In this document: one piece after another, positions 1-12,288 of the stretch | How positions within the stretch are numbered: position 1 is the stretch's first letter | Layout: the number at the start of each line of letters is the position of its first letter | Assembly (NCBI RefSeq): GCF_024539815.1 | Contig: NZ_JAHHIU010000039.1 | Coordinates: forward strand, 1 to 64,000 | From: Streptomyces hayashii | GTDB lineage: Bacteria; Actinomycetota; Actinomycetes; Streptomycetales; Streptomycetaceae | DNA: 64,000 bases | Direction of reading: 5' to 3' | The notes under the pieces: generated by a model | Told to the model about the DNA's origin: nothing | Seen by the model: only the letters and a program-made list of their open reading frames with translations | The model's database searches: none | Position numbers and translations under genes: made by a program

Positions 1-3000
1 GCGTGGGCGCGGACCCTGGCGGCGGTGTCGGGCCGCACGGACGTGGTGTTCGGCACCGTCCTGTTCGGCCGGATGAACGCCGGCGCCGGCGCCGACCGGA
101 TCCCCGGCCCGTTCATCAACACCCTGCCGGTCCGGCTGCGCACCGGTGAGCTGGGCGCGCTCGACGCCGTCTCGGCCATGCGGGATCAGCTGGCCGACCT
201 GCTGGAACACGAGCACGCCTCGCTGGCACTGGCGCAGCGGGCCAGCGGACTGACCGGTGACACACCACTGTTCACCGCCCTGTTCAACTACCGCCACAAC
301 CCCGGTGGATCCGGACGGGAGCGGGACGAGCGCACCCGCGGATTCGAGGGTTTCGAGGCACGGTTTTCGCGCGAGCGCACCAACTACCCCCTGGCCGTGT
401 CCGTCGACGACGACGGAGAATCCATCGCGCTGGCCGTGGACGCGGTGGCGGGCGTGGACCCCCACGTGGTGGGACAGCTGATGTGCACCGCCGCCGAGAA
501 TCTGGTCACCGCCTTGGAGGCGGCCCTGGACGGCGGTTCGGAACAGCCGCTGAGCGCGGTGCCCGTCCTCGACGAGGCGACCGCGCACCAGATGCTGACG
601 GTGTGGAACGACACGGCGGCCGAAGTCGCCTCGCTCACGGTGCCGGAGTTGTTCGCGACGCAGGTCGCGCGCGCTCCGCAGGCGGTGGCCGTGGTGGCGG
701 ACGGGGTGAGCCTGTCGTATGCCGAGCTGGACGCCCGGTCGAACCGGCTGGCGCGATATCTGATCGGTTGCGGTGTGGGCCCCGAGTCGGTGGTCGGGGT
801 GTGTCTGGAGCGTGGTGTCGAGCTGTTGGTGGCGGTGCTCGGTGTGCTGAAGGCCGGCGGTGCGTACATGACCATCGATCCGGAGTACCCGGCGCAGCGT
901 GTCGCCTACATGCTGCAGGATGCGGGGCCGCGGGTGCTGCTGGCCGGGGCCGGGACCGAGGGAGTGCTGCCCGGTGCGGTGCTGCTGGACGATCCCGGGG
1001 TGGTGGCCGCTCTTGCGGACCTGGACGGCGGCACGCTCGACGGGCCTGGGCCGAGCCCGGCGCATCCCGCGTATGTGATCTACACGTCGGGTTCGACGGG
1101 GCGGCCGAAGGGCGTGCTCGTCCCGCACACGGGTGTGGCGAGCATGCGGGCGGGCCACAGCGGTCTGCTGGGTGTGGGCGCGGGGGACCGGGTGGGGCAG
1201 TTCGCCTCGGTCGGCTTCGACGCGTTCGCGTGGGAGTGGTTCATGGCGCTGCTGACGGGCGCGACCCTGGTGGTCATTCCGTCGGACCAGCGGGCCGGGG
1301 CGCCTCTGGCGCGGTTCCTGGCCGAGCAGGCCGTGACCCATGTGACCCTGCCGCCCGCGGTGCTGGCGACGCTGGACGAGACCGCGGTCGGCAAGGACCT
1401 GGTCCTGGTGACGGCCGGCGAGGCGCTGCCCCCGGAGACGGCGGCGCGCTGGTCGCGCGGCCGGCGCATGTTCAACGCCTACGGCCCCGCCGAGACCACG
1501 GTGGTCGCCACGAGTTGGCCGTGTGACCCGTCGGCGGAGGAGGTGGCGATCGGGTCGCCGGTGGTCGACACACGGGTGTTCGTGCTGGACGCGTTTCTGG
1601 CGCCGGTGCCGGTGGGTGTGGCGGGCGAGCTGTATGTGGCGGGCGCCGGTCTGGCGCGGGGTTATCTGGGGCGTCCGGGTCTGACGGCGGAGCGGTTCGT
1701 CGCGCATCCGTTCGGTGGGCCGGGCGAGCGTCTGTACCGTACGGGTGACCGGGCGCGGTGGACGGCGGACGGGTTGCTGGTGTTCGCGGGCCGCGCCGAC
1801 GACCAGGTGAAGATCCGCGGCTTCCGCATCGAGCCGGGCGAAGTCGAGCACGTGGTGGCTGCGCATCCGCGGGTCGCGCAGGCGGCGGTCGTCGTCCGCG
1901 AGGACGTGCCCGGCGACAAGCGCCTGGTCGCCTACGTCGTCCCCGACGGCGACCAAGCCCGCGCTCAACTTTCTGACGCCGTGCGGCAGTTCACCGGAGC
2001 ACGCCTTCCCGACTACATGGTGCCGTCGGCGGTGGTGGTGCTGGACGCTCTGCCGTTGTCGGTGAACGGCAAGCTGGATCGCAGGGCCCTGCCTGCTCCT
2101 GTGTACGCGGTTGGTTCCGGTCGTGGTCCGGTGGGTGTGCGGGAGGAGATCCTGTGCGCGGTGTTCGCCGAGGTGCTCGGTGTGGAGGGCGTCGGTGTCG
2201 AGGACGACTTCTTCCGCCTGGGCGGTCATTCTCTGCTGGCGGTGCGTCTGGTGAGCCGGGTGCGGTCGGTGCTGGGTGTGGAGGTGCCGTTGCGGGTGTT
2301 GTTCGAGGCGCCGACGGTGGCGGGGCTGGCGGTTCGGCTCGGGGGTGTGGAGCGGGCGCGGGTGGCGTTGGCGGCGGGGGAGCGGCCGGAGCGGGTGCCG
2401 TTGTCGTTCGCGCAGCGCCGGCTGTGGTTCATCAATCAGCTGGAGGGGGACGGTGCGGCGTACAACGTCCCGGCGGTCGTCCGGTTGTCCGGTGAGGTGG
2501 ACCGTGATGCGTTGGGGGCCGCGTTCCTGGACGTGCTCGGGCGGCACGAGGTGCTGCGTACCGTCTTCCCCGTCGTCGACGGCGAGCCCTACCAGCACGT
2601 CCTGGATCCGCAGGAGCTGGACTGGCGGCTGACCGTGTCCGAGGTGGCGTCTGAGGACCTTCCGGCCGCGGTCGAAAGGGCGCTGAACCACACTTTCGAT
2701 CTGGCGTCGGAACTGCCGATCAGGGCTTGGTTGTTCGAGGCGGGTGCGGGGCTGCGGGCGTTGGTGGTGGTGATGCACCATGTGGCCAGTGACGGCTGGT
2801 CGCGGGGTCCGTTGGCGCGGGATCTGTCGAGTGCGTATGCGGCGCGCAGTGCGGGGCGGGCGCCGGAGTGGGCGCCGTTGCCGGTGCAGTATGCGGACTA
2901 CACGCTGTGGCAGCGTGAGGTTCTCGGGGACGAGAACGACCCCGACAGTGTGATGGCGCGTCAGCTGGATTATTGGCGTGGGGTGTTGTCGGGTTCGCCG

Positions 3001-6000
3001 GAGGAGTTGGGGCTGCCGTTCGACCGTGTGCGTCCGGCGGTGGGTTCGCATCGGGGCTATCAGGTGCCGGTGGAGGTTCCGGCGGTGGTGCATGAGCGGT
3101 TGGTGGAGGTGGCTCGTGCGGAGGGTGTGACGCCGTTCATGGTGTTGCAGGCTTCGCTGGCCGTGCTGTTGTCCAAGTTGGGCGCGGGGACGGATGTTCC
3201 GATCGGTTCGGCGAACGCGGGGCGTTCCGATGAGGCGCTCGACGACCTGGTCGGGTTCTTCATCAACACGTTGGTGGTGCGCACGGATCTGTCGGGGCGG
3301 CCGAGTTTCCGTGAGGTGCTGGGGCGGGTGCGGGAGCGGACGCTGTCCGCGCTGGCGCATCAGGACGTGCCGTTCGAGAAGTTGGTGGAGGAGTTGGCGC
3401 CGGCGCGCTCGATGGCCCGCCATCCGCTCTTCCAGGTCGTCCTGACCAAGCAGAACACCGTGGACGCGGTGTTGGAGCTGCCAGGTATGCAGCCCGGCAC
3501 GACGCCCGCGGAGTCCGGATCGTCCGAGTCCGAACCCGGCAGGCCAGATCCGGCCGTTCAGGAGTCCGCGGCCAAGTTCGACCTGGATGTCCTCGTGGGT
3601 GAGGTGTTCGATGGTGATGGTCGTGCGGCGGGTGTGCGGGGCACGGTGACGGTGTCGGCGGATCTGTTCGAGCCGGTGTGGGCCGGGCGGATCGCAGCGG
3701 CCTGGGTGCGGGTGCTGGACGCGGTGACGCGTGACCCGGGTGTGGCGGTGGCGTCGGTGGAGGTGACCGACGCCGCTGAGCGGGAGCGGGTGGTGTCTGG
3801 TTGGAACGCCACGGCCCTTGAGGTTGCGGCTTCGTCGGTGGTGGGGCTGTTCGAGGCGCAGGTGGCGCGGACGCCGGACGCGGTGGCGGTCGTGGCCGAC
3901 GGCGAGCGGCTGACCTTCGCGGAGTTGGATGAGCGGGCGAATCGGCTGGCGCACTATCTGATCGGTCAGGGCCTGGGGGCCGAGTCGGTGGTGGGGCTGG
4001 CTCTGCCGCGTGGTGTGGAGATGATCGCGGGGATCTTGGCGGTGTGGAAGGCGGGGGCGGGTTATCTGCCCTTGGACGCCGGGCAGCCGACGGAGCGGGT
4101 GGCCTTCGCGATGAAGGACAGCCGGGCGGCGCTGGTGGTGACCACCGAGGAGATCCTCGACGAACTGCCGTCGGTGGGCGTGCGGTTGGTGGCCCTCGAC
4201 GGGACTCTGGTGCGGATGCAGCTGGCGGGCCTGCCGGCGAGCACGCCCGGTGCCGTCCCGCAGCCCGACGGCCTGGCCTACGTCATCTATACGTCGGGTT
4301 CGACGGGTCGTCCGAAGGGTGTCGCGGTCACGCACGGCGGTGTGGCGAACTATGTGTCCTCAGTGCCCGGCCGGGTCGGGTTCGACGTGCCGGGTGGGAG
4401 GTATGCGCTGCTTCAGGGGCAGGCCACCGACCTGGGCAACACGGTGGTCTTCGCGAGTCTGACCAGCGGTGGTGAGCTGCATGTTCTGCCGGAGGAGGCG
4501 GTCACGGACCCGGCGCTGGTGGCCGGGTACCTGGCCGAGCACCGGATCGACTTCCTCAAGGCCGTTCCCTCCCATCTGGCGGCTTTGGCTTCGGTGGCGG
4601 GGGCGCAGGGCGTGCTGCCCGCCCGTTCGCTCGTCCTGGGCGGTGAGGCGGCTTCGCCGGAGCTGGTGCGTGAACTGGCCAATCAGGCGAGTGGTGCCGA
4701 GGTGTTCAACCACTACGGGCCGACGGAGACGACGATCGGTGTGGCGACCACTCGTCTGGGCGCGGACGATGCGTCTGCGGCTGCGGGTCTGGTTCCGGTG
4801 GGTTCGCCGGTGGGCAACACCCGTTTCTACGTGTTGGACGATGCGCTGCGGCCGGTGCCGGTGGGTGTGGCGGGTGAGCTGTATGTGGCGGGTGCGCAGT
4901 TGGCGCGCGGGTATGTCCGGCGTGCGGGTCTGACGGCGGAGCGGTTCGTGGCGTGCCCCTTCGAGCCGGGGGTGCGGATGTATCGCACGGGGGACCGGGT
5001 CCGCTGGACGGCGGACGGCCGGGTGGTGTTCCTGGGCCGTGGCGACGAGCAGGTCAAGGTGCGCGGTTTCCGGGTCGAGCTGGGCGAGGTCCGGGCAGCC
5101 GTCGTCGCGCATCCGTTGGTCGCCCAGGCGGCGGTCGTGGCCCGTGAGGACGTGCCGGGGCAGGTTCGTCTGGTGGCGTATGTCGTGGCGGACGATCCGG
5201 ACGAGGACAGCAGCCCCCTGCCCGGCGTGGTGCGTGAGTTCGTCGGGCGGCGTCTGCCGGAGCACATGGTGCCTTCCGCGGTCGTGGTCTTGGATGCGTT
5301 GCCGCTGACGGGGAACGGCAAGCTGGACCGCAGGGCGCTGCCGGCTCCGGACTACGGCAGTTCTTCTGCCGGTGGCGGTCGTCGTGCGGCGAGTGTGCAG
5401 GAGGAGTTGCTCTGCCTGGCCTTCGCCGAGGTCCTCGGTCTGGCGAGTGTCGGTGTCGAGGACGATTTCTTCGACCTGGGCGGTCATTCCCTGCTCGCGG
5501 TGCGTCTGGTCAGCCGTATCCGGACCGTGCTGGGTGTCGAGACCGAGATCCGTACCCTGTTCGAGGCGCCGACCGTCGCGGCCCTCGCCGCCCGCCTCAC
5601 CGGCGCCGACACCGCCCGCACCCCCCTCACACCGCAACCCCGACCCCGACACCTCCCACTCTCCTACGGGCAGCGCCGGCTGTGGATCATCAACCAGATG
5701 GACGGCCCCAGCAGCACCTACAACATCCCGGTCAGTTCGCGGATCCCGGGCGATGTGGACGCCGGCCGGCTGAACGCCGCATTCCTCGACCTGATCGAGC
5801 GGCACGAGGTGCTGCGCACCGTGTTCCCGGCCGTCGACGGCGAGCCGCATCAGCGGATCCTGGAACCCGCCGAGCTCGACTGGGCACTGCAGGTCCTCGA
5901 CGTGGAGCGGGACTCCCTGGAGGCAGCGGTCGACCAGGCCGAGCGGTACGAGTTCGACCTGTCCCGCGAGATCCCGATCCGGGCGACGTTGCTCCGGGTC

Positions 6001-9000
6001 GGTCCCGGTCCCGAGGAGTGCGTGCTGGTGATCGTGGTGCACCACATCGCCTCCGACGGCTGGTCGTGGGGTCCGACCATGGCCGATCTGCGGACCGCGT
6101 ATGCGGCGCGCAGCGCCGGCCGGGCACCCGCGTGGGAGCCGCTGCCGGTCCAGTACGCGGACTACACGCTCTGGCAGCGCGAGGTGCTCGGCGACTCCGC
6201 GGACCCGCAAAGCCTGAGCGCCCGTCAGATCGCCTACTGGCGTGAGGCGCTGGCCGGAGTACCGGAGGAACTGGAGCTGCCGGCCGACCGGCCGCGACCG
6301 GCCACGGCGAGCCACCGGGGCCACCGGACGGCGGTTGAGGTGTCGCCGGAGGTGCACGCGCGGCTGTCGGAGATGGCCCGGGCCGAGGGCGTGACCATGT
6401 TCATGGTCATGCACGGTGCGCTGTCCGTCCTGCTCAACCGGCTCGGTGCGGGCACCGACTTCCCGATCGGGTCGGCTGCGGCAGGCCGTACGGACGAGGC
6501 GCTGAACCCGTTGATCGGGTATTTCGTCAACACCTTCGTGGTGCGGACCGACGTGTCCGGCGATCCGACCTTCCGCGAGGTGCTCGCGCGGGTCCGGGAG
6601 GCCGCGCTGGGGTCGCTCACCCACACGGACGTGCCGTTCGAGAAGCTGGTGGAGGAGCTGTCGCCGGCCCGGTCGATGGCCCGCCACCCGCTCTTCCAGG
6701 TGATGTTCCTGCTGGAGAACGCCGTCCGTGCGGAGAGCGACACGGCCGTCGAAGAGCCCGGTCACTGGACCGACGACGACTCCCGCCAGAACGCCGCCGG
6801 CGGCGTCCTGTCCACTCGCTCCGCCACGGTCAAGTTCGACCTGGACTTCGACCTGGTCGAGGTGCACGACGCGGAGGGCACGCCGACCGGGATGCGCGGC
6901 GGGCTGACCACCTCGGACGACCTCTTCGACGCCCAGTCGAGCGTGCGTATCGCACAGCGGTGGGTCCGGCTCCTGGCGGCCCTGGCCGCCGACCCGGACC
7001 TGCGGGTCAGCGAGGTCGACCTGCTCGGCCCGGAGGAGCGGCGCCGGGTCCTCACCGAGTGGAACGCCACCGACGCGCCCGTGCCGGACGCGACGGTCGT
7101 GGAACTCTTCGAGGCGCAGGTCGCCCGGACGCCCGACGCGGTCGCCCTGGTGCAGGGCGGGACCGAGCTCAATTACGCCGAGCTGGACGCCCGGGCGAAC
7201 CGCGTGGCGCGGCTGCTCGCGAGCCGGGGCATCGGGCCGGAGGACGTCGTCGCGACGGTCTTCGAGCGCACGGTCGACCTGGTGGTGGCGCTCCTCGGAG
7301 TGATCAAGGCGGGGGCCACCTACCTGCCGATCGACCCGGCGTACCCGGCGGACCGGATCGCCTACGTGATCGCCGACTCGGGGGCGGTCTGCCGTCTGAC
7401 CAGCGAGAGCCTGGGCGAGCGGCCGGCCGAGCCCGAGGGACGGCTGGCCGAGGACACGGAGGCGGAGCGGGTCCCGGTGGTGCTGCTCGACTCCGCCGAG
7501 GTGCGGGCCGAGCTGGCGACGCTGGCGGACGTCCCGCTGACGGACGGCGAGCGCACGTCGGCCCTGCTGCCCGAACACCCGATGTGGGTGATCTACACCT
7601 CCGGCTCCACCGGCCGCCCCAAGGGCGTGCTGGTGGAACACCGGGCGATCGTCAACTTCCTGTCGGCGATGCAGGACCGGTTCGCGCTGGACGCCGACGA
7701 GCGGCTGCTGGCGGTGAGCACGCACGGCTGCGACATGGCCGGGTTCGAGTTCTACCTGCCGCTGTTGAACGGCGCCCGGATCGTACTGGCCGCCCAGGAG
7801 CAGGTACTCGACCCGTGGGCGCTGCGCGCTCTGATCCGGGACACCGGTGCGACGATCGTGCACGCCACGCCGAGCCTGTGGCGCGGCCTGGTGGCCGACG
7901 CCGAGGACCCGGTGGACTGGTCCCGGGTCCGGGCGATGATCGGCGCCGAGGCGCTGCCGGCCGACCTGGCGCGGACCCTGCTGAGCCGCACGCCCACCCT
8001 GACCAACCTGTACGGTCCGACCGAGACCACGGTCTGGTCGACCGGCAAGGAACTGGCGGGCGAGGACGCGGACGCGTCGTCGATCGGCTCCCCGATCGGC
8101 AACACCCGGGTCTACGTGCTGGACGAGCGCCTGTCGCCGGCGCCGGTCGGCGTGGCCGGCGAGCTGTACATCGCGGGGCGCAGCGTGGCGCGCGGCTACC
8201 TGGGCCGGCCGGGTCTGACGGCGGGCCGGTTCGTCGCGGACCCCTTCGCGGGCGCCGGCGAGAGGATGTACCGGACGGGCGACGTGGTGCGGTGGACCGC
8301 GCACGGCGACCTGCAGTACGTCGGGCGCTCGGACGACCAGGTGAAGGTGCGCGGCTTCCGCGTGGAGCTGGGCGAGATCGAGTCGGTCCTCGCCGGACAC
8401 CGGTCGGTGGGCCAGGTCGTGGCGCTGGTGCGCGAGGACGTCCCGGGCGACCAGCGGCTGGTGGCCTATGCGGTGCCGAAGCGGGGCGTCGCACAGGAGG
8501 AGCTGGACCAGCTCGGGCAGGCGGTGCGCGGGGTGGCTCAGGACCGGCTCCCGGGGTACATGGTCCCGTCCGCGGTGGTGGTGATCGACAAGCTGCCGCT
8601 GATGCCGAACGGCAAGCTGGACCGCAAGGCCCTCCCGGCGCCGGAGACCGAGGTGCGCGAGGACGCCCACCACTCGGTCACCTCCTTCGAGGCGAACATC
8701 GGCGCCGCGTTCGCGGAAGTCCTCGGCGTGGACGGCGTCGGCGTGGACGACGACTTCTTCGCCCTCGGCGGTCATTCCCTGCTCGCCGTCCGGCTGGTGG
8801 AGAAACTGCGGGAGAGCGGGGTGACGGTCGCGGTGCGGGACCTGTTCGCGGCGCCCACCGTGGCGGAGCTGATGAAGCGGATGAGCCTGTCCTCGGTGCG
8901 GGACGCACTGGACGTGCTGCTGCCGATCAGGGAGCAGGGCGAGCGGCCGCCGTTCTTCTTCCTCCACCCGGCGGTCGGCGTCAGCTGGTGCTACATGTCG

Positions 9001-9651
9001 CTGGTGCGGTACGTGCCGGCCGACGTCCCGCTGTACGCCTTGCAGGCCCGCGGCCTCGACGGCGTCGGGCAACTCGCGGGATCCATCGCGGAGATGGCCG
9101 CGGATTACATCGAGCACATGAGGTCGGTGCAGCCGAGCGGCCCGTACCACCTGCTGGGCTGGTCGTACGGTGGAGCCGTCGCCCACGAGATCGCCGTGCA
9201 ACTGCAGGCGGCCGGCGAGGAGGTCGGGGCGCTGGTGCTGCTCGACCAGTACCCGTGGGATCCCGAGGAGGAGAAGGAACTGGCCGCCCGGGAGGCCGGG
9301 TTGGACCACGAGGAGTTGCTCGACCGACTGGTCGATGTGGTGCGGCTGGAGGCGGGTGGAGCGCTCGGCGCGATCACCGACGAGGAGTACCGGATCTTCG
9401 CCGAGGTGCTGTACAACGGCCGTCGGATCCGGCACGCCCACGGGCACGGCCGGTTCGACGGGGATGCGCTCCTGATCGTCGCCGAGGAGGGGCGCGAGGA
9501 GGACGGGCCGACCGCCGAGGACTGGGCGGAGTTCGTGACCGGCACGGTGGCGCGGGCCGGGGTGCCGTGCACCCACTACGACCTCGCGAAGCCGGAGAAT
9601 CTCGGCCTCGTCTGGGCCGAGGTGTCCGCGTGGCTCGGCTGGGAGGACTGA
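1..9651 (+). CDS. Nonribosomal peptide synthetase, C-terminal three modules with thioesterase (5' end outside window)
   Basis: The frame is open from base 1. Residues below count the GTG at 25 as 1. Order: end of a condensation domain (to about 170), A1 (210-690, core motif YTSGSTG at 353), T1 (Ser736 in GGHSL), C2 (HHxxxDG near 918), A2 (motif at 1422), T2 (Ser1822), C3 (His pair near 2006), A3 (motif at 2524), T3 (Ser2918) and a type I thioesterase (Ser3047 in GWSYGG). Pocket residues aligned by eye to GrsA: A1 D-A-W-T-V-A-A-V-V (Phe-like), A2 D-L-T-K-V-G-H-I-G (Asp code), A3 D-M-F-H-M-G-L-V-W (closest to Hpg codes D-I-F-H-L-G-L). No epimerization domain is visible and both complete C domains look LCL type. 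The thioesterase makes this the last synthetase of the line, releasing a peptide ending Phe-type, Asp, Hpg. Hpg supply genes downstream support the A3 call. Specificities are inferred; domain identity is certain. Confidence 0.97.
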   Translation, partial: AWARTLAAVSGRTDVVFGTVLFGRMNAGAGADRIPGPFINTLPVRLRTGELGALDAVSAMRDQLADLLEHEHASLALAQRASGLTGDTPLFTALFNYRHNPGGSGRERDERTRGFEGFEARFSRERTNYPLAVSVDDDGESIALAVDAVAGVDPHVVGQLMCTAAENLVTALEAALDGGSEQPLSAVPVLDEATAHQMLTVWNDTAAEVASLTVPELFATQVARAPQAVAVVADGVSLSYAELDARSNRLARYLIGCGVGPESVVGVCLERGVELLVAVLGVLKAGGAYMTIDPEYPAQRVAYMLQDAGPRVLLAGAGTEGVLPGAVLLDDPGVVAALADLDGGTLDGPGPSPAHPAYVIYTSGSTGRPKGVLVPHTGVASMRAGHSGLLGVGAGDRVGQFASVGFDAFAWEWFMALLTGATLVVIPSDQRAGAPLARFLAEQAVTHVTLPPAVLATLDETAVGKDLVLVTAGEALPPETAARWSRGRRMFNAYGPAETTVVATSWPCDPSAEEVAIGSPVVDTRVFVLDAFLAPVPVGVAGELYVAGAGLARGYLGRPGLTAERFVAHPFGGPGERLYRTGDRARWTADGLLVFAGRADDQVKIRGFRIEPGEVEHVVAAHPRVAQAAVVVREDVPGDKRLVAYVVPDGDQARAQLSDAVRQFTGARLPDYMVPSAVVVLDALPLSVNGKLDRRALPAPVYAVGSGRGPVGVREEILCAVFAEVLGVEGVGVEDDFFRLGGHSLLAVRLVSRVRSVLGVEVPLRVLFEAPTVAGLAVRLGGVERARVALAAGERPERVPLSFAQRRLWFINQLEGDGAAYNVPAVVRLSGEVDRDALGAAFLDVLGRHEVLRTVFPVVDGEPYQHVLDPQELDWRLTVSEVASEDLPAAVERALNHTFDLASELPIRAWLFEAGAGLRALVVVMHHVASDGWSRGPLARDLSSAYAARSAGRAPEWAPLPVQYADYTLWQREVLGDENDPDSVMARQLDYWRGVLSGSPEELGLPFDRVRPAVGSHRGYQVPVEVPAVVHERLVEVARAEGVTPFMVLQASLAVLLSKLGAGTDVPIGSANAGRSDEALDDLVGFFINTLVVRTDLSGRPSFREVLGRVRERTLSALAHQDVPFEKLVEELAPARSMARHPLFQVVLTKQNTVDAVLELPGMQPGTTPAESGSSESEPGRPDPAVQESAAKFDLDVLVGEVFDGDGRAAGVRGTVTVSADLFEPVWAGRIAAAWVRVLDAVTRDPGVAVASVEVTDAAERERVVSGWNATALEVAASSVVGLFEAQVARTPDAVAVVADGERLTFAELDERANRLAHYLIGQGLGAESVVGLALPRGVEMIAGILAVWKAGAGYLPLDAGQPTERVAFAMKDSRAALVVTTEEILDELPSVGVRLVALDGTLVRMQLAGLPASTPGAVPQPDGLAYVIYTSGSTGRPKGVAVTHGGVANYVSSVPGRVGFDVPGGRYALLQGQATDLGNTVVFASLTSGGELHVLPEEAVTDPALVAGYLAEHRIDFLKAVPSHLAALASVAGAQGVLPARSLVLGGEAASPELVRELANQASGAEVFNHYGPTETTIGVATTRLGADDASAAAGLVPVGSPVGNTRFYVLDDALRPVPVGVAGELYVAGAQLARGYVRRAGLTAERFVACPFEPGVRMYRTGDRVRWTADGRVVFLGRGDEQVKVRGFRVELGEVRAAVVAHPLVAQAAVVAREDVPGQVRLVAYVVADDPDEDSSPLPGVVREFVGRRLPEHMVPSAVVVLDALPLTGNGKLDRRALPAPDYGSSSAGGGRRAASVQEELLCLAFAEVLGLASVGVEDDFFDLGGHSLLAVRLVSRIRTVLGVETEIRTLFEAPTVAALAARLTGADTARTPLTPQPRPRHLPLSYGQRRLWIINQMDGPSSTYNIPVSSRIPGDVDAGRLNAAFLDLIERHEVLRTVFPAVDGEPHQRILEPAELDWALQVLDVERDSLEAAVDQAERYEFDLSREIPIRATLLRVGPGPEECVLVIVVHHIASDGWSWGPTMADLRTAYAARSAGRAPAWEPLPVQYADYTLWQREVLGDSADPQSLSARQIAYWREALAGVPEELELPADRPRPATASHRGHRTAVEVSPEVHARLSEMARAEGVTMFMVMHGALSVLLNRLGAGTDFPIGSAAAGRTDEALNPLIGYFVNTFVVRTDVSGDPTFREVLARVREAALGSLTHTDVPFEKLVEELSPARSMARHPLFQVMFLLENAVRAESDTAVEEPGHWTDDDSRQNAAGGVLSTRSATVKFDLDFDLVEVHDAEGTPTGMRGGLTTSDDLFDAQSSVRIAQRWVRLLAALAADPDLRVSEVDLLGPEERRRVLTEWNATDAPVPDATVVELFEAQVARTPDAVALVQGGTELNYAELDARANRVARLLASRGIGPEDVVATVFERTVDLVVALLGVIKAGATYLPIDPAYPADRIAYVIADSGAVCRLTSESLGERPAEPEGRLAEDTEAERVPVVLLDSAEVRAELATLADVPLTDGERTSALLPEHPMWVIYTSGSTGRPKGVLVEHRAIVNFLSAMQDRFALDADERLLAVSTHGCDMAGFEFYLPLLNGARIVLAAQEQVLDPWALRALIRDTGATIVHATPSLWRGLVADAEDPVDWSRVRAMIGAEALPADLARTLLSRTPTLTNLYGPTETTVWSTGKELAGEDADASSIGSPIGNTRVYVLDERLSPAPVGVAGELYIAGRSVARGYLGRPGLTAGRFVADPFAGAGERMYRTGDVVRWTAHGDLQYVGRSDDQVKVRGFRVELGEIESVLAGHRSVGQVVALVREDVPGDQRLVAYAVPKRGVAQEELDQLGQAVRGVAQDRLPGYMVPSAVVVIDKLPLMPNGKLDRKALPAPETEVREDAHHSVTSFEANIGAAFAEVLGVDGVGVDDDFFALGGHSLLAVRLVEKLRESGVTVAVRDLFAAPTVAELMKRMSLSSVRDALDVLLPIREQGERPPFFFLHPAVGVSWCYMSLVRYVPADVPLYALQARGLDGVGQLAGSIAEMAADYIEHMRSVQPSGPYHLLGWSYGGAVAHEIAVQLQAAGEEVGALVLLDQYPWDPEEEKELAAREAGLDHEELLDRLVDVVRLEAGGALGAITDEEYRIFAEVLYNGRRIRHAHGHGRFDGDALLIVAEEGREEDGPTAEDWAEFVTGTVARAGVPCTHYDLAKPENLGLVWAEVSAWLGWED

Positions 9652-9669
9652 CCCCGGATCGGACTCCCG

Positions 9670-9699
9670 GCGCAGCGGCCTCAGTCGAGGCCGCTGCGC
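9670..9699. terminator. Bidirectional hairpin between convergent genes
   Basis: Thirteen-base perfect stem with a 4-base loop lies between the synthetase stop (9651) and the convergent PLP-enzyme gene, whose last codons form one arm. It can serve both transcripts. Confidence 0.7.
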
Positions 9700-10697
9700 C
9701 CGGCGAGCATCGCCGTGACCAGACTCGGTTCGACGTTGCCGCCGCTGAGCAGAACGCCCACGTCCGAGCCGTACTCGGCGGCATGGGCCAGCCCGGCGGC
9801 GAGCGCAGTGGCCGCGGCGGGTTCCACCACCAGCCGGGCGTGCAGGAACGCGGCCACCAGAGCTTCGCCGATGGCCGGCTCCGGGACGGTGACCACAGCG
9901 GTGACCGCGTGTCGGGCGAGCGCGAAGGGCAGCACGCCGATCCGGTCGGGGCGCAGTCCGTCGGCGACGGTGAACCGGGCCGGGACCGTCACCGGGCGAC
10001 CGGCCTCCAGGGCGGCGGTCAACGCCGGTACCGACTCGGGTTCCGCGCCGACCACCGCCGTGCCGGACCCCTCTGCGGCCAGGCAGGCGCCCGCGACGGC
10101 GCTGCCGCCGCCGATCGGGACGACCACGGCGTCCAGCCGTACGCCCTCCGCAGCGACCTGACCGAGCAGTTCCGCGGTGGCGGTGGCCTGACCGAGGACG
10201 ACCCGCGGGTTCTGGTAGGGGTCGACCGCGTCGTAGCCGTGCCTTTGCTGCAACTCATCGACTACGGCTACGCGTTCGGCCAGCAGAGTACCGGCGGTCA
10301 CCACCTCGGCGCCGGTCTCCCGGATCCGGCGGACCTTGGCCGGTGGCGCGTCGGCGGGCAGTACGAGCAGGGCGGGCAGCCGGTGTTCACGGGCGGCGAG
10401 CGCGACCGCGATGGCATGATTGCCGGTGCTCTGGGCGATCACGCCGCGACTGCCGGCCCGGGCGAGTTCATCCACGGCCAGCAGCGCGCCGCGGGCCTTG
10501 AACGACCCGCCGTGCTGGAGGTTCTCGGCCTTCAGCCACAGGCGCACGCCGGCGATGGCATCCAGAGGAGCGCAGCGCACCACCGGCGTGCGCCAGACAC
10601 GGCCGTCGAGTTCGCGTTCGGCGCGCATGACGCCGCTGTGGTCGAGCGCTGCTCCGGCCATCAGCGCGGGATGTTTTCCGGGCGTGATGTCAGACAT
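9681..10697 (-). CDS. PLP-dependent threonine/serine dehydratase-like enzyme (fold type II)
   Basis: About 338 residues, the usual size for serine racemase/threonine dehydratase-like enzymes. The PLP lysine is Lys67 in GGSFKARGA, and a glycine-rich phosphate loop (PIGGGSAVAG) and a late SGGN motif are present. There is no C-terminal ACT regulatory domain, so it is a catabolic or racemase-like type and not IlvA. The start at 10697 is chosen for a GGAAAGG ribosome site nine bases upstream; in-frame ATGs continue to 10790. It converges on the synthetase gene. Possible roles are amino-acid dehydration, racemization to a D-residue, or hydroxyaspartate deamination; the sequence does not decide. Membership in the cluster is by position only. 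Confidence 0.85.
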   Translation of the reverse strand: MSDITPGKHPALMAGAALDHSGVMRAERELDGRVWRTPVVRCAPLDAIAGVRLWLKAENLQHGGSFKARGALLAVDELARAGSRGVIAQSTGNHAIAVALAAREHRLPALLVLPADAPPAKVRRIRETGAEVVTAGTLLAERVAVVDELQQRHGYDAVDPYQNPRVVLGQATATAELLGQVAAEGVRLDAVVVPIGGGSAVAGACLAAEGSGTAVVGAEPESVPALTAALEAGRPVTVPARFTVADGLRPDRIGVLPFALARHAVTAVVTVPEPAIGEALVAAFLHARLVVEPAAATALAAGLAHAAEYGSDVGVLLSGGNVEPSLVTAMLAGRSGLD

Positions 10698-11032
10698 GCC
10701 GTGCAGCCTTTCCATCGGGGTCGCTGACTTCGTTTCTGCGGGCCGCATCGAGTTTTTTCGTGCATGCCACTGCAATGCCCATCGGGCCATCCTCGAAGAG
10801 TTGTCTGCGGATTGCGCGTAAGCGGCCGTAATTCTTGCAGGGAGGGATCTTCATCGGAAAGACTTGGGTCTCCCCGCAGGCGTGAGGACGGCTGGGGCCG
10901 GCTGGTCGTGGCGCGCGGTATCAGATCCGCTCGCGGGCGGCGTCCGGCCGCGGTCGTCAGCCCAGGGGTGACAGGGTCCGCCCGATGTTGCTGCCGAAGG
11001 TCCGACGCGATGTGGGTCCGGACCACTCCACC
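10698..11032. other. Divergent intergenic region, no gene seen
   Basis: About 335 bases between the minus-strand PLP enzyme and the plus-strand ABC ATPase. It should hold both promoters. I saw no StrR-type box, no convincing hairpin and no coding pattern. Confidence 0.5.
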
Positions 11033-11902
11033 ATGGTGATCATGATCGAGTTCAGAGAACTGACGAAACGCTACGGCGACGCCACGGTCGTGGACCGTCT
11101 GAGCTTCACGGCCGAAGCCGGACGCGTCACCGGGTTGCTCGGGCCGGAAGGCGCGGGCAAGAGCACGACGCTGCGACTGCTGCTGGGCCTGAGCACCCCG
11201 ACCGCCGGCAGCGCCACGATCGGCGGCCGCGAGTTCCGCGACCGTCCGCCGGGGCCCCACGAGGTCGGTGCGCTGCTGGACACCCATGGCGTGTACTGCT
11301 GCCATGTCGGCAACACCGCCCGGGAGTGTCTCGTGGGGCTGGCCCTGCGGTACCGGCTGCCCCGCGGCCGGGTGGACGAGGTTCTGGAGCAGGTCGGGCT
11401 GACCGAGGCGGATCAGCGCCGGGTCGGCACGTTCTCCCTGGGCATGCGGCAACGTCTCGGTGTGGCCTGCGCGTTGTTCGCCGACGCGCCGGTCCTGGTG
11501 CTCGACGAGCCGCTCAACGGACTGGACCACAGCGGGCTGGTCTGGGCGCGTGACCTCTTCCGGCGACTGGCCGCCGAGGGGCGGACCGTGCTCGTCTCCG
11601 GACACCCCTCGACCGGACTCGCCGGCCTGGCCGAGGAACTGGTGGTCGTCGCGGGCGGCCGCAGGGTCGAGGGACAGCGGGTGGCTCCGCCCTCCGGCCA
11701 CGACGGCGGACCGCGGGTGCAGGTGCGAACCCCCGACGTCGCGGTGCTGGCCGAGCTGCTGGCCGACAAGGGCGCCCAAGTGGTCTTCAACGACGACCGG
11801 TCGCTGACGGTGACGGGCCTGACCGCCCAGGGCGTCGGCGACGTCGCCTTCCTGAACGTCGTACCGGTGCACGAACTCGTCCCGGACGTCCCCGGGCAGT
11901 AG
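11033..11902 (+). CDS. ABC transporter ATP-binding protein, solitary
   Basis: About 289 residues from ATG 11033 (11042 also possible; an earlier in-frame ATG at 10985 is less likely). Walker A is GPEGAGKST (Lys43), the signature is a degenerate SLGMRQR in place of LSGGQ, and Walker B is LVLDEP followed by a D-loop LNGLD. The layout matches the DrrA/CcmA-type half of two-component exporters, including a C-terminal accessory domain. These ATPases normally pair with an adjacent membrane protein, but none lies next to it: the next gene is a metal-dependent hydroxylase. The partner may be elsewhere or lost. Likely role is export or self-resistance. Confidence 0.88.
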   Translation: MVIMIEFRELTKRYGDATVVDRLSFTAEAGRVTGLLGPEGAGKSTTLRLLLGLSTPTAGSATIGGREFRDRPPGPHEVGALLDTHGVYCCHVGNTARECLVGLALRYRLPRGRVDEVLEQVGLTEADQRRVGTFSLGMRQRLGVACALFADAPVLVLDEPLNGLDHSGLVWARDLFRRLAAEGRTVLVSGHPSTGLAGLAEELVVVAGGRRVEGQRVAPPSGHDGGPRVQVRTPDVAVLAELLADKGAQVVFNDDRSLTVTGLTAQGVGDVAFLNVVPVHELVPDVPGQ

Positions 11903-11957
11903 GCCGTCCCGACGGCCCTGCCCCACGCCGCCCGTCCCGCGACCCGACGGGCCGGCC

Positions 11958-11986
11958 GTTCAACCGACGCGCCGACGCAGTTGCGC
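11958..11986. promoter_or_regulatory. StrR/NovG-like binding box upstream of the hydroxylase operon
   Basis: GTTCAACCG, 11 bases, CAGTTGCGC. Three mismatches from the NovG-type consensus GTTCRACTG-N11-CRGTYGAAC as I recall it. It is about 300 bases upstream of the CmlA-like gene and probably governs the hydroxylase/Hpg genes. Confidence 0.6.
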
Positions 11987-12288
11987 AGGGGTGGTTCCGC
12001 GCCTCATCGGGCCCCGCCTCCCGACTCCCTGTTCAAGGACCCTGCGCGGCGGTCGAGTATTGATCCATTGCGTCGCTCCGGGCCATCCTTATTCCGGAGA
12101 GCGCGCTGTGTGCGGCACTCCTCGTATGGCGAGGCGGATGTGGTTTCGTCGGCTTTCCGGGCCCTGGTCCGAGCTGATTCTCTCTGGTCGTCATTCCATC
12201 AACGCGTGGCCGGCTGCTCGGAATTTCGGGACGGTTTCCCGGCCGCCTGGTCAATTCCTTCTGATTTTTTCTGGAGAGAGGGGTGCAG

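Noticed and set aside
7561..8110. Reading A3 as a glycine domain because the code ends V-W
   Set aside because: The residues F239, H278, G301 and L322 fit Hpg codes better, and the cluster encodes Hpg synthesis.
4360..9576. A 1,738-codon open frame on the minus strand opposite the synthetase
   Set aside because: It mirrors the synthetase codons in a high-GC gene, is rich in Arg, His and Gln, and has no domains. Shadow frame.
6960..10727. A 1,255-codon plus-strand frame overlapping the synthetase end and the PLP-enzyme gene
   Set aside because: Arg/Gly/Ala repeats without motifs; crosses a bidirectional terminator and two real genes.
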